64,000 nt of DNA, from NCBI GenBank assembly GCA_038087015.1, contig JASBNA010000034.1:186001-250000 (forward strand). Direction: 5' to 3'. The notes beneath the pieces are model-generated. The model saw only the letters and a list, made by a program, of their open reading frames with translations. It searched no databases and was not told the DNA's origin. A program made the position numbers and the translations under genes. The first letter of the stretch is position 1, and each line of letters begins with the position of its first letter. This DNA comes from Cerrena zonata (lineage: Eukaryota > Basidiomycota > Agaricomycetes > Polyporales > Cerrenaceae). Shown piece by piece: positions 12,340 to 25,229 of this stretch.

Positions 12340-14654
12340 TACTAAAAATGCATATCTCGCTGTTCCTAACCTCAGTGCGTTCTGAATTTAATACGCATCC
12401 GACAATTTTGCGACAAGAAGCCAGTCCAGCCTCTCGGCGACTTGAGCCCAACACACAATCCAAGCAATACACACGACCACTTCCCCACCTCCCCCCTCCG
12501 AGTCATCCCATGCCATTTCGTTCCGAATGGCCTCCCCCCCAGTCGTACGTAATGTACTCGCACCCTTTGAATCATGGAGACCGGATTTCGCAGCCCAGGC
12601 TAATAATGCTGGTGGGCAAAGACGATTGACAAATACGTCCAATTACTAAATTACCAGTTGTATCGCTAGTTCTGGGGCGCGTTCCCGCTTATCACTATTT
12701 GAATCAAGCGTTTCTGGTGTATTAGGGTTTCGAACTTGCCACAACGCGTCCTTGCTCAGGATTCCTATTGCCACCGTGAGTAAATGACCTTCTCAATGGA
12801 TTGTAGGTATGCAAGAATCCCGCATCCACAGGAAATGCATAGGAATGGTTTGGACGTACCGTGTAAAGTTCCTGAAACTTCCTGGCGTACTTCGATATTT
12901 CAACACGTCACACGATTTGTACGTCACCCCATCCATGGACACGGACATAAATCCGCGCCGCTCTGGTTGAAAATGCTCCACAGCGCACTTTAGGGACAGC
13001 TCATATATACCGCTCTGCTTCACTAGTGCCTGAAACGCTACATCAGGCGGTCGGATAATAGTAAGTAGAGTTGGAAGTGGAGCTGGGGTATTAGACAAAT
13101 GTAAGCGAGCGTTGAAACGTTGACATCACAAAGGGCATTCTTCGACAACCAGGAACAACGCAGTCAACTATCGGTAAAATCACAGGAAACACATACATGT
13201 TATAACGCGTAGGTTACAGCCGAGCATCGAGTGGCTCAAGGTAGGGCCGAATCGATACCAGTAATGGTTTTATTTGTTTCGTGAATAGGTACCATTGTGC
13301 AAATGTCAGATACGTTCTGTACTTCCGGCGGAAGAAGAGAAGCAACTTTGGCCCCTTAAAAGGCCCTCTATAGATAAGAACGTGCGGCATTCAATGTAAT
13401 GTCCTTCTGCTCACTGTTAATAATATAACGAGAAACGTCTCGGCCTGCTGATATTGTGACGTTAGAAAGCTAGCGTCATGACCGCGAACTGAATTGAAGA
13501 TCTCCGTCTCAGACCGCGTGCTGCTTAGAAGTTGTGTAAGTCAGTGACGATACATATTTCCAATGTATACGGACCCGATAGAACGGGTACTCCAAAGGTG
13601 CAGTCGGGATCAGATGAGACCGTTGTTCCCCTGTTTGTGTTTGGGATCCTCGCGGCCAGAAAGCTGGCCGAGTATAGTAACTCAGTTGCCTGGAACACGG
13701 CACTGTGTGCAACCAAGCAACTGCGAGCCACCACGAGGATACTATGAAACACATCCAGAAACGCCGCTGTCGGTGTGCTGTGATGACGGTCCGTGGTGTT
13801 TGCAAATTCCGTTATGTAACATGTGTGCCGATGGACTTTAAACATACCATTTGTGTTTGAGGTATTCCTTTATACGAGCTCAAAGGCAACTTTGAGGTTG
13901 TACAGTCCCGATAAACGTTCTACCCGACTGGTAAGTTAATGTTTGCCGGGACGTAATTGGAGGTGATCGGCGTCCAGCTTTGGATAATCTTTAGGCGAGT
14001 AGATCGTTACTTTATTCCAAGTTCAAGCATACTCAACTCGAGCTTGTAAGAAAGTCATGGGTCAAAATCATGTAGAAAGAAATACTATGCTACTTATATA
14101 CGGTTTATGGAGAACCATACTACAACAAAAACACAAGTCGGTTGGTAGAAAGATTAGAAGGAGCTAAGGTGGGAATGGCATTTACATCCGATGTGATAGT
14201 GAAAAAAGAATAGCGTACATTTCGTATTGTTCTGTCGATAGTAAAAATAAAGAGAATATTAGTCATGGGTTGAAGAACATACGAGAGGAAATAAGCAAAG
14301 GACAATGGGACCAGGAGTGTCTGGACTACGAAAAAGGGAAGAAGGGAAGAAGATAACTAATCCTGTTTGGCTCTACCAATACCGTTACCAAGTGTACGTC
14401 ATCGTGCGACTCCGTCGACATTGAAACGACTGCATGAAGGGCCCGAGCACTAACACGTGTCGTCTTCAAGAGCCAGCTATGCAGTGGCATCACTGCCTCC
14501 GAAATATATCACAATAAATCGGACATACGTCCCGTCCATGGCGCGATAACACCTCTAGTCGAGAGAACACGTCCTTATTCCGTAAAGCCCGACATGAAGA
14601 CAAAGGTTAACGAACATACATTGTGATTGACATATCAAGCGAGGGAACCGATGA
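12340..14654. other. 2.3-kb region without a recognised gene
   Basis: ORFs are short, overlap each other on opposite strands around 13500-13850, and do not match any family I know. I see no repeat structure of note. Confidence 0.5.
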
Positions 14655-15752
14655 TTAGGACGCTTGCTCCCTTCTGACCCTTTCTTGAGCCTCTTTTGCT
14701 TTCTTTTTTTCTTTCTCCAACCTCTCCAACTCTATGTATAATTCTCGGAGTCGTACTGCCTCTATTGTCACCTTGAATGCCACTCGAGCAATATCGTGTA
14801 CTTGTTGGTCCTTCGGAGCGATGCTCAGCAAATTCCTCCAGAGACCTGTGTTAAAATCTCTGAAGATCTTCAGGTCTTCAAGCTCGCGGATTTGTTGCAA
14901 GAGCTGGACCATTGGGCCAAACGCCGGAAACTCCTCAATGACGGGTATTGGTAGAAGATAGGTTGCCAGCAGACCGGTGGTCGTATGGAGGTCGATAGCA
15001 TGAGGGATGGCATCGTCGACAAATGGGGGATCATCTTGCGGGAGTGTGAGGTTTGGTGATGACGTTTCATGATGCGAGTGAGGTGAGAGCATGTGAGTCC
15101 TACCCCTCGAAGAGGAGCCACTGGGTTCTGGGGTACTAGTGGCTCCCGATTGCCCTAGAGCCACTCCCACTAGTTTATCAGGTATACAAGTGGCGTGTAA
15201 GCCAAGCGAAAAGAGTAGCAAGAGGCTGAATGAAGGAGGGTGGGGTACTTGAAAGGGGATCACCGGTAAGGTGATCACTAGAGTCCGCGTCCGTCGATCC
15301 TCTCGCGGTTGTGGTGGTCGATAGCGTGCTGTGGTACTTGATACATCGGGAAACAAGGAGGAGAAGTCTGTACGGATTTTACTAGCGAATAGAGTGTAAT
15401 TAATAGGCACAAGGATGGGGATTGTGTCGGTATAATGTTTGGAGTCGGCGGGTATCGGTGCTTTGGGGGTATCGATGACTGCTAGGATATGTGTTGGCAG
15501 GAATGTGGCATCTTGAAGTAAAATCATGTCCAGATATTTAGGAAGAGCACTGAGGCTCGTTGCGATGGATGACTGCACGATATTATGTGCTTTGTAAAGT
15601 GTCCTACAAAAACCAGATAAAAATAGATGCTCAATGTTATAGGCTGTAAATGGGACATACTCGTGAGGGTCGAAGTAGGGCTGTTCAAAAAATGAAGGAT
15701 ATTGCGGAGGTTGAGGATAATCGTCCGGAGGAGTCGTAAAAGGTTGTGGCAT
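14655..15752 (-). CDS. Second Clp1-like protein
   Basis: Two exons (15752-15661, 15603-14655) around a 57-bp in-frame intron with a GTATGT donor and TTGTAG acceptor give 346 residues. The ORF extends upstream to 15944, but that part reads as untranslated sequence, so I start at the Met of MPQPFTTPPDDY. Motifs parallel the gene at 2714: LPTHILAVIDTP against PTHVFAI, and ITLPVIPFQVPHPPSFSLLL against VPFVRLQLPFPEEFNPLL. The C-terminus is a charged helix (LERLEKEKKKAKEAQERV) that the first copy lacks. The pattern suggests a diverged member of the Clp1-like family, which acts in A mating-type controlled development. This is inference from motif spacing; a search should decide. No lesion is seen. 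Confidence 0.55.
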   Translation of the reverse strand: MPQPFTTPPDDYPQPPQYPSFFEQPYFDPHEYVPFTAYNIEHLFLSGFCRTLYKAHNIVQSSIATSLSALPKYLDMILLQDATFLPTHILAVIDTPKAPIPADSKHYTDTIPILVPINYTLFASKIRTDFSSLFPDVSSTTARYRPPQPREDRRTRTLVITLPVIPFQVPHPPSFSLLLLFSLGLHATCIPDKLVGVALGQSGATSTPEPSGSSSRGRTHMLSPHSHHETSSPNLTLPQDDPPFVDDAIPHAIDLHTTTGLLATYLLPIPVIEEFPAFGPMVQLLQQIRELEDLKIFRDFNTGLWRNLLSIAPKDQQVHDIARVAFKVTIEAVRLRELYIELERLEKEKKKAKEAQERVRREQAS

Positions 15753-18131
15753 CGCGATCGTAGATTGTGGCTGAGGTGATGGAGTGAGTGATAGCAGTTG
15801 GAAAGGTGGAGATTCCTTCTGTTCTACTCGAAACTCGTGGCCTTTTCCAGTAAACACATGCGTTATCGGTGACTGCAGATAATAGAGAGATGAATATACT
15901 GTGACGAAGATCTGATATGGGAGGGATACAAAGATATACCTCATCTGTCGGCATAACTGTGAATATACAGTCAGCGGATCCTACAAAGACACGAGTATTT
16001 ACACGCGTGAAGAAGCGCGAGAATACGGGAGAGAGGAACTCTGAGACCCGATGAGTTGTCGAGCAGAATAAAAGTACTCTGTTATGACGCCCATTGGACC
16101 GTTATGTAGCGGCGATGCACAATAGTTAGAGAAGTGTACACGACCGCAATCGACAACAAGTTCATGCTGGATCTGACCTTCGCAACAGCAGCTTCCACCC
16201 GACCACGCAAATGGAACAAAATAGCCAAACAGAGCGTGCCACGAGGCTGGAGCAATTACCCGCCGGCGATGGCTTGTCTATTGTCTCTACAGCCGAACCT
16301 GGCGCATGATGCAATGGTGCTTGAATATCGTTGCTTCGGATTCCTTGTCCCTGAATGCAGTAGCTATCAGGTAACAGTGAGCCTCACAGACGCGTTCCGT
16401 CTCTCACGAAAATGAAAGTCAATTGAAGGAACAACGACAGCGAAGGTTTGAAGAAAAACAATGTACCGGCAGAGCGTATTTGCCTTGAGCTGCCTTATCT
16501 GGTTAGTCAACCAACTCCATCACTGTGCATGAGAAGAACGATAGCCTTATTTGTATTGTCAACCATGACTCCTTGGCCACAAACCGCGATGTCTTCCAGG
16601 CGCAAAATTCCTGGCCGTCGAAATGAGATGCGTGCAAAACTCGGTGATCATGGATGCCGCGGGCACGCTTGCTGATTCGAGCTAAGTACAAGCCATTCAT
16701 CGCACAGGTCCGACGTCAAATACGGTTTGATAATCACGAACTCACCCGTATCCAGGTCATATAAGAACATCTGTCAACCGTTAGACGTTCAGATCATCTC
16801 GATGCTTCCTGTTCAGGGCTCAGACCTGTAGAGCCACCTTCCCGCCCATGACAGTTTTTCTGGGTCCGAGATACTAATCTTGCTGACTTCTCGTTCAAAT
16901 CGGATGTTCAGATTCTTGATGCGCAGCCAGGGCATCATGATGCCTACACGACGCAGCGGTCGGCAGGGATCCCTCTTCGCTGAGAATATCGATCTCCGCC
17001 GTGCGCTATCTATCAAACATACTTTTTCAATGAGGACACGCTGGAATATCTCTTGGGTTCGAGAATACCTGATGCTATGTTGCCTCCGAAATCATATGTT
17101 GGCAGCCTCATGGATCTGACATGTCAAGTCGTGGTAAGCCAGCCGAACCCATAGACTGTTCTCTATACATTTGATGTTCTTCACAAGGGAGTGACACATC
17201 TCAGTTCGCATGTTCTAATGCAGGATGCCTTTCTGACACTTTGTTCGAGGAGAACTTGCTTCCATCTTTGTATCATGATATCGAAGCCGCAGAAGTATCA
17301 GCTTCGTGTGAATCTTGATGTCCCCTTTTCTCCCACAGCATCCCAAGACGGCGGCATTTTTGCTTTGCAAGATTGCTACGTACGTGCATACCCAAGTACA
17401 CCACCTATGTATAGCATTTAAATGAACTGTACTCGGATTCTATTTGTCATGATGGGCATTATTGAACCTTCTAGCCTCGATACCCAACTACGGTAAGCCA
17501 CAGTTCGTGTTGTGCGAGTTCGCATCCTAAGTGCGAGAGCCACTTGCTTTGTCAGAACTAATGTTATCCCACCATTCATTTCTGGTGGGTTCGGTAAGGA
17601 AGGTTGAAAATGACATTCGGCGTCTCACTAACACTCTATTCTGCTTCGCGAGTGTAACACAGCCGGCTGGCGATCTGTTCCAAATAGAAAGTGTTTTCTG
17701 ATCTCGGAGCGGCAACTCAACCTCGGTAAATCTGAACCTATCTGAACCTTGTCGGCCTACTCTCAGGGCTGGTGTGAGGTACATATCAAGAGAATAATGG
17801 CAATATAATAGTCATTGCGAGATTTATGCAGGGTTCTCCGCGGTCATCCGATCAGAAGCTCGAAACATGGCATCCCAATTACCTAGAATCATGTTCAACG
17901 GTCTGTTGCATATACACATCGGATTGTGGCGTTCTTCCAAATACAGCGTCGGCGGAATTGTAATAGGAGAAGTGAATGTTCATATTGCAGTAGAAACTTG
18001 AGTTCTATATTCTACCTACATATGTTAAGGGGGAAAACCACGTCTATATTTAGCAAAAGTCGCGTATATTGCATTGTTGAATCCATAACAGACAAACCAT
18101 CCCCTTCATACCCGACAACTTTATGCACTTC
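15753..18131. other. 2.4-kb region without an intact gene
   Basis: No intact gene is readable. Short coding-like segments occur on the minus strand between about 16480 and 16990 and on the plus strand between about 17030 and 17330, each broken by stops. See the pseudogene entry for the better of these. Confidence 0.4.
16490..16880 (-). pseudogene. Possible decayed gene fragment
   Basis: On the minus strand, MGGKVALQ, a possible intron, and MFLYDLDTGEFVIIKPYL followed by DLCDEWLVLSS read like exons of a cytoplasmic repeat or F-box-type protein. Downstream, segments such as ILRLEDIAVCGQGV continue in another frame after stops. I do not recognise the family. The multiple frame breaks suggest a relic, but this could also be chance. 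Confidence 0.22.
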
Positions 18132-20261
18132 TCAATCGAATCTCTGCTTATTGTCAAGATGAGATTCGCGATGCCTCAACGTCCCGGCATCCCCGCCTTC
18201 TTGAGAAGGCACAGGTTGATCAGCCACGTTTAAGGCTCTGATGACCTGTTCCCTGCGCAGCCATTTGTGCTCAGGGATAAAATACCAGCTCAGAATACCG
18301 AAAATCGTGACAGCGCCAAGGATGACACCGGCCTGCCCGATGAGGTGAGTAATTCAACAACGTCGATCAGAACAATAATCACGTACAAAATTGAAAGTCT
18401 CCGCCGTAACGGGAAAGAAGAAGGGCGATACTTGGCACTGCAAAGAAATTAACAACGTTAATGGCGGTGGGCCGGATAAGAAGTGATGGGACGTACAGCA
18501 AAGACCAGGGCGTTGAAAAGAACTGTGACGAAATAGAATGGCTTTCCTCCATCGACCCAAATAAAAGTGGCTGGACTTGAATTCATCCGGGGTCATTGTC
18601 AAGCGGAGAAGAGCGATAAGTCCATAGGCGGCAACTGTAGGAATACCACCGGCGGAGACCAAGGAAGTGAACGCGACCTGGCTAGGAAGAATGGTGCACA
18701 ACATGATGGCCCCGAACACATACATGACGGTGACGGCATTCCGAGGCTGTTTTGCAGCATCAACCTTCCCAATCCAGGAAGATAACGGAAGAACACCATC
18801 ACGGGCAACAGCGAAAATTAAACGGGAGGCAGCTACGATGGCAACACTCGTGCTCTAGACGGCGAAAATTTCATTAGTATTAATTATGACGAATTTGCCA
18901 TAATCACATACAAGGATCAAGCCGAGCGTGGCAATGACAGTCATAAAGATACTGCCACCCTTCCCCAAGGCAAGGGCATAAAGTTGAACAAATGGCTGGG
19001 GTGCATCCAAAGAGAACAGCAAGTCCAGATCTGGGGTGCAGAACAGGAACAGGATTGTGGTGATGAATCCGAGAATCCCAGTAGCGACGACGCTTGTCAT
19101 AATTCCACGACCAGCAACGACACTGAAATATTCGGGTAAGTAAAAATCACGTTAATGGGTAGTCATAGTCGAAACACACCTCGCATTTTTGGTCTCCTCT
19201 GCAATATGGCCAGAGGCATCGAATCCAATCATGGTGCCGGCACAGAATAGGCTGCAACGAAGTCAGGTTCAAATCCACATGAGCACATTCAGAAACGTAC
19301 AAAGATAAGACCCAGTTCCATCCCGCTGGTGCTCCAGTTCCATTGTCTATAATGAAATACTGAGTAAATGGAGATATGAACGCATGAATAAACACTTACA
19401 TGTCATTGTGAAAACGTCCTTGGCGCTTCGGAAACCGTATGTCTTTGACACACCAATAGGCAGCCAAATAACGCAGAGCAAGAAGTCGATCATGTACAAT
19501 AAGACACTAACACGGAACACCATGGAGTACCACCTTGGGGGTAGATAATTGATAGCTACCGCGACTAAAAGGACACCTTCAGAGACGGCCCAAATGAGGA
19601 CACGCCATTTGATGTGGTCATTACCAACGCCTCCTGGAAGTCAATTTCCCAGACAGCCAACTGAGAGACAATGTAGTTCGCTGCAGTCTACAAGCCAATA
19701 CATTAGTCAACATTCAATCTTTGAGGCGATATATCATTGATTACTAACCTGACAGTTTCCGGCAGCAAAGGTCATCCATGCAGTGCAAGACCACCAAGCA
19801 ACTACGAATCCGAAGAAGCGACCATACTTCGGTCCCGCACTTTCAGCTGCCCAAATGTAGATCGAACCACTGAGAGGAAGAGCCGAGCAGATCTCAGCCA
19901 TAACAGCAGCGGTTATGAACATGAAAACCATCGAGATAATGTATGAGGACCTAATGAACGTCAGTAATTGCGTTGAAATGAATAGGGAGAGGAAATGTTG
20001 ATTACCATATGGCGGCAGGACCGCCTGCAAGAAGACCGAGAAAGATACCAGCACTACAATTCAAGGAAATGAGCTTCAAGAATCGCACTAAAACCCAAAG
20101 ATAAGCTTACCGGACACCGCCGATGAAGTTCAAAGCAACGAAGCTCGCTGAGAAGCTCTCGACGAGATGCCAAGTTCGGTGAAGTTGCTAGAGGGGGGAA
20201 AGGTTAGAACGGCAGAGAAATAGTGTGGAGATAAACCGACTTGTTTATATCCGAGTTTTTG
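18132..20261 (-). CDS. Amino-acid/GABA-type permease (APC superfamily), 5' exon unresolved
   Basis: Eleven minus-strand exons between 20261 and 18132 encode about 524 residues; the first coding exon, upstream of QKLGYKQ, was not located. Motifs fit fungal APC permeases of the UGA4/HNM1 type: AEICSALPLSGSIYIWAAE, FVVAWWSCTAWMTF, INYLPPRWYSMVFR, GFDASGHIAEETKNA, and a final cytoplasmic tail after FGILSWYFIPEHKWLRRE. About 12 hydrophobic spans are expected, and it would import amino acids, GABA, choline or polyamines across the plasma membrane. Two single-base frame breaks are present: a missing base at 19635-19637 (between EIDF and PGGVGND) and an extra base at 18543-18550 (between FYLGRW and KPFYFVTV). 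With both corrected, the exon sum is a multiple of three. Both lie in short homopolymers, so assembly error is likely. Confidence 0.82.
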
Positions 20262-20881
20262 CTAAAAGGACATGAAAAAAAATGTGAGTAAAGTCTATCG
20301 GGCTCCTCCGTGGAGGATTAAAGCAGAAAGCGACACTGGGGCTTCCCTACGCAGGTATGAGCGCTGATCAGGTTCTAACGGTATACTCTCAATCCTTGTC
20401 ACCGATTCCTGCTCTCAACAGAGCTTCGATCAAGCTCGAGGGAAGCATAAGAGAGGGACATGGAAGTCGAATGACAAGGATACCCGTAGCCAATCCAGTT
20501 TCACAACTAGAAACAGACGTTACCGATGGTAAGGTCAACAGCAATCCTCAATTCCCGCATAGTTACTCCATCCCAGCGCGAGCCTGCAGCATTATTACCA
20601 GCTGTATTTCATCTTCGTCTATGGAGAGGCGGCTTCGGAGTCTCTGCCCGTTACTTGATCGGGTTGCATCTCGTAGGTATGTATAAACTCCGATGGAAGT
20701 TCAAGAAGCGTAGTTACTGAGGTAAAGATGAGAGAAGGCTCGGAGATCTTCAGTCGTCAAAAGAAGAAGAGAGCTTGGATTGAATGGTATGACTTTGAGC
20801 GACGATAAAATACATGTGCTTATGTAAACAGCTGATAGCATTCCCGAAACGTCCGAAAGAAAATGATGGGGAGCTCAATGT
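20262..20881. other. Spacer with the unresolved permease 5' end
   Basis: This must hold the first coding exon and promoter of the permease and the 3' flank of eIF5B, both on the minus strand. A candidate ATG on the minus strand is at 20461, but I could not join it in frame to the next exon. Confidence 0.4.
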
Positions 20882-23800
20882 TCATTGGATATTCAAACGC
20901 TAGGAACATGATTAGCTGGAAAAGACTGGCGGACAGAAACCACTTACTGGCTTGAGTGCCTTGATCAGTAACCATTCCTCATTCGAAACATCTTGTTTGA
21001 ACGAAGCCTGAGAGAAAAAACATGAGCATGAGGTTTAGCATGATGCAATCTAGGCACAAACCTTGAGAACGTCGATACTTTGCCTCGTAACATGACTATA
21101 GATTTCATCCTTGTCGTCGAAATGCCGACCGAACATTTTGGCGGATTGGTAAACGGCATGCTCAATCTTGACAGCAACACCACCTCCAGACTGGGATTTC
21201 TTGACAATCTATAACGGTATATGAGATGGATAATTAGACACATTTAATTCTATAGTACTTACTTCGAGAGCCTTGTGGTTGATCTCCAGTGATGTCCTGA
21301 ACATAATATCGACATGTTAGGTCAAATTGATAATGAAGCTAGTCAGAAACGTACACTTTTCCGAGATCGATGATATCCTTCTTCTGCGTTACGGGGTCCA
21401 CCTTCACAACACAAAGTGGGGTACCAACACGAAGGGTGCCATCAAGAATATCGACACCGAGAATAATGGGATCTCGCTTGGCGAAACAAGCAATGGTCTT
21501 GAGTCGACAGGGCCAAACAGCCTGGGGCGCAGCATCCTTTCCGCTTCGCCTCCACGATCTCCGCATTGTAGGCGGTGAAGGCGTCGAACAAGTGATAGAT
21601 AATGTCAGCTACAGCGCAGTGTCAGCATATGTCGTAGATACAGTATGTAAGATGAACAAACCCTTGAATAGCCGGATTCCCATTTCTTCAGCCAACTTTT
21701 CGGCCTCCTTGTCAACGGGAACATCGAAACAAAGGATACAAGCCAGCTCCTTAGCTTTCTCCAACATAGTGGCAGAACGCATGATATCCTTCTTGTGTAC
21801 TGGACCGATGTTGATGCCAGAGACCGGAATCTTGCTCGATTTAAGGAAATCGAGGAGGGCTTCAAGCGAACCAAGGGTACTGGCTTGACACAAACACCAC
21901 GACCAGACTTATCGATAGAGTTGAGCAAAGTGGTGAGGTCGGACATAATTTCGTCTTTGAGGTCATCTTCATCGTCATCAGGACCAACAACTAATAGTCG
22001 AGAACCAGCGATGGCCTTCTCGAGGTCGGGAGCCGTGATCTTGACACCGAGTGCTGCTTTCACTTCCTTATGATGCACGTAGGCAGACTAGAAAGGCGTG
22101 TCAGAATGTCCGACGAAAAGTCTTGAGGGTAGTAATTACCTTGATACGGAGCTCACGAAGCGGCTGTGGTGTAAGCAACGCACGAATTTGTGTAACAATT
22201 GGCCCATTCAGACCGCAGACCACAATTCGATCACCTTCATGAAGGATACCGTTCGAAAGAACTACATCAATAGTTGTACCCAACCCTTCGATGACCTTGA
22301 CTTCAAGAACGGTACACTCAAGCTCTGATAGGTACATAAGCTTGTCACTCATGCGCTGTTGAGTCAAGTTGACGAGAAGTTGAATCATATCAGGAACACC
22401 CTCTCCCGTAACGGCAGAAGTGGGGACCAAGGAGACGTTACGAGCGAAGTTCTTGTTATCATAGTACAGGACAGCGTTGAGACCCTGCTCGGCGAATGCA
22501 AGGATTGTCTTCTCAGTACGATCCTCGAATTCACGTTGAACAGAACGCTTCTGTTTTGCGAGCGAACTTCTGAAATCGTTGTCAGGAGTTGGTTCCCAAC
22601 CGTACATACGATCGATCTTGTTCAAGGCGACGATAAACGGCGTCTTACGATCTCGAAGAAGGCGAAGCGACTCCAGAGTTTGTTGCTCGAGACCGTGCTA
22701 TGCAAAGAAAAAATTGGGAAATCAGTGAGTCGTTTCTGGTTTGAAAGATTAACATGCGTACCATGATATCAACAACCAAGACAGCAATATTACACAGTGA
22801 ACTTCCACGTGTACGCAAGTTAGTGAAAGATTCGTGTCCGGGGGTATCAATGACGAGCAGACCAGGGATCTTGTATTCCTGTTTTCCGTCCTTGTTCATG
22901 ACAGCGGTCTTTGTCTTGATAGCATCGACTGGGAAGTACGTAGCACCAATTTGCTGGGTAATACCACCAGCCTCACCCTCCTGGACGTTGGTTTGACGGA
23001 TCTATATTTGAGTGAGTAACAATATACATTGTCGATCAGTAGAAAAAGGATGCACACCTTATCCAAAAGTTTCGTCTTACCAGTATCGACGTGTCCCAGA
23101 ATACAGCAAATAGGGCTACGGAGGTTATCTTTGCTACGAGCAGCAAGAGCATCCTCGTGAGCCTTTGCTCGTCTGGCTGCGGCCTCAGCCTTCTTCTGAG
23201 CAGCGATGCGTTGTGTTGCTGTAAGTTCTTCATCTTCGGACTCTGAGTCGTCCGAATCAGAATCCGAGTCAGAATCCGAGTCAGAGTCATCCTCAGAGTC
23301 CCCTTCAGATTCGCTTTCGTTCTCGGATTCGGAATCCTCATCTTCATCCTTAGAAGGAGCTTTTGCAGGTGCGGGAGTCGCCTTCGGCGGGGGCGCGGCC
23401 TTCGCGGTCGGTGTGGTCTTCGGTGCACTCTTGGGCTTCGAGGATACGGGTTCTGCCTTCTTCGTAGATTCGGGTTTCGCAGGAGCTTCATCGCCACTAC
23501 TTTCGTCCCAAGAGTCCTTAATAGCTTTAGCTTCCTTAGCAGCCTCGTCCCCACTACTAGCTTCCCAGTCGCTTTTGACATCATCATCGACTTCTTCCGT
23601 TTTAGCCGGTGCAGGTTCGGCAACAGGCTTGGGAGGTGGTGGTGTCGCTGTGCGAACGGGTGAAGGTTCGCGAGTGCCAGGACCACTCGCTGTTCCAGCG
23701 ACCGATGCAGGTGTATTCGGGCCCTTCTTCTTTCGGTTGCCGTATACGACTTTCTTGGGAGCACCTTTACCTTGCTGCTGCTGGAGACCTTCGATCTGGA

Positions 23801-25229
23801 CACCGGAGGCAAGGAGTGCTTGTTTTCGAAGCTCAGCCATCTTCAGCTCTTCCTTTTGCTTCTTAGTGAGCAATCGACCCTCCTTCTTCGCGAGTTCCTT
23901 CTTAGCCTAAAGAAATCCAAGTCAGTCAATTAATGTGGGATTGTATGCGATAACTTTAGAAGAGCATACCTTCTCCTTCTCTTTCCTCCTTTGCTTCTCC
24001 TCCTCTTTCTTTCTTTCCTCCTCCTCAGCTTTCCTCTCCTCCTCTTCAATCCTCCTCCTCTCTTCCTCCAATTGTTTCCTCGCCTCTTCCTCTATCCGCT
24101 TCTTCTCCTCCATCAACGCCTTCAACGCACTAATACCCGCCCCGCCCTTCTTCTTCGCTGCTGCTGCTGCAGGGGCGGGCTCATCGTCCTTCTTAGCTTT
24201 CTTCTTTTTCTTTTTCTTGTCCGACTTGGATGCGCCCGCTTCACCCTCTTCTTCGTCATCTTTCTCAGCAGGCGGAGGTGCGGGTGCAGGGGCTTCTGCT
24301 TTTGGTTCAGGTGCAGCCTCACCAGCAGCAGCCTTCTTAGCAGCGACTTGTGCCTTTTTCTTCGCCTATAATAATTTAGGTGTAAGACATACTCGTAATA
24401 GTTTCAGATAGTCTATGAATGCTGACCTTTTCCCGTTCCTTCTTTAACTTCTCCTTCTCCTTCTTCGATAAAACTTTAGGTCCACCCTCGTCAGCAGCCT
24501 CATCGTCCTCATCGGCATCTTTCGATGGAGCAGTTTCTAGAGCCGGTGCAGCTACAAGACATGGAATCGGATCAATATAAAATATATTAATAGTAACTGG
24601 ATACGTACTAGGTTTTGGTGCATCATCCTTCTCCTTCTCTTCCTCCTCCTCGTCCTCCTCGTCCTTCTTGCCCTTCTTGCCTTTACCCTTCTTGCCTTTC
24701 TTGCCCTTCTCCTTCACGGGACCCCACTCTTCATCAGCCAATTCCTCGGCGGTCATTTGGACAGGCCCCTTTGCAGCATCAGCCTCTTGATCCGAATGTG
24801 CCTCAGAGAGCGGTGTAGCAGGCGACGCTTTCTTTGCTTTCTTTTTATCCTTCTTCGGTTTTGTCGAAGAGGCTTTGATAGCGGACTATATTGCAAATAA
24901 TTGGCACACATTAGATAAAATATATATCGCATATAACATACCATTAGCCCACCAAAGTCTTCCTCCTCCTCCGGAGCCTCATCTTGCAAGCCGATGGCGG
25001 CAAAGGCTGAGAAACCGGTCTTGCCTTTCGGTGCCGAATCATCATCGGAGGCATCTCCTCCAACGACTAGTGGGTCATTGGCATTGTTCCCAGCTACGGA
25101 TGTTCCAGCCTGTTCCCTAAAATAATGAAGCCATCGGTCAAGGGCCAAATACGCTATAGCGCTTAGCCTTACTCACCAGAAATCATCGTCCTGCTTCTTT
25201 CCTTTCTTTCCCTTATTTTTGGGGGCCAT
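20882..25229 (-). CDS. FUN12: Translation initiation factor eIF5B
   Basis: Fourteen minus-strand exons encode about 1203 residues, close to the size of yeast Fun12 and its relatives. The start is [18 protein letters not shown]. The N-terminal half is a low-complexity Lys/Glu, Ser/Asp and Ala/Pro region, including an SD-repeat coded at about 23230-23300. The GTPase core follows: GHVDTGKT (G1), DTPGHESF (G3), NKIDRMYGW (G4). Then come domain II, the [14 protein letters not shown] region, and domain IV ([26 protein letters not shown]). eIF5B is a ribosome-dependent GTPase that drives 60S subunit joining. Two one-base indels break the frame: a missing base near 21887 and an extra base at 21538-21540. 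Correcting both makes the total exactly 1204 codons. In an essential gene these are best explained as consensus errors. The last exon is only 18 nt. Confidence 0.95.

Noticed and set aside
15753..15944. Extension of the second Clp1-like ORF by 64 residues upstream
   Set aside because: The extension looks like untranslated sequence (hydrophobic and Tyr/Ser-rich, unlike the family), and the Met at 15752 gives a protein of the expected size.
23206..24411. Long Ser-, Ala- and Leu-rich plus-strand frames opposite eIF5B
   Set aside because: They are antisense shadows of the low-complexity Asp/Ser/Glu/Lys-rich N-terminal half of eIF5B.
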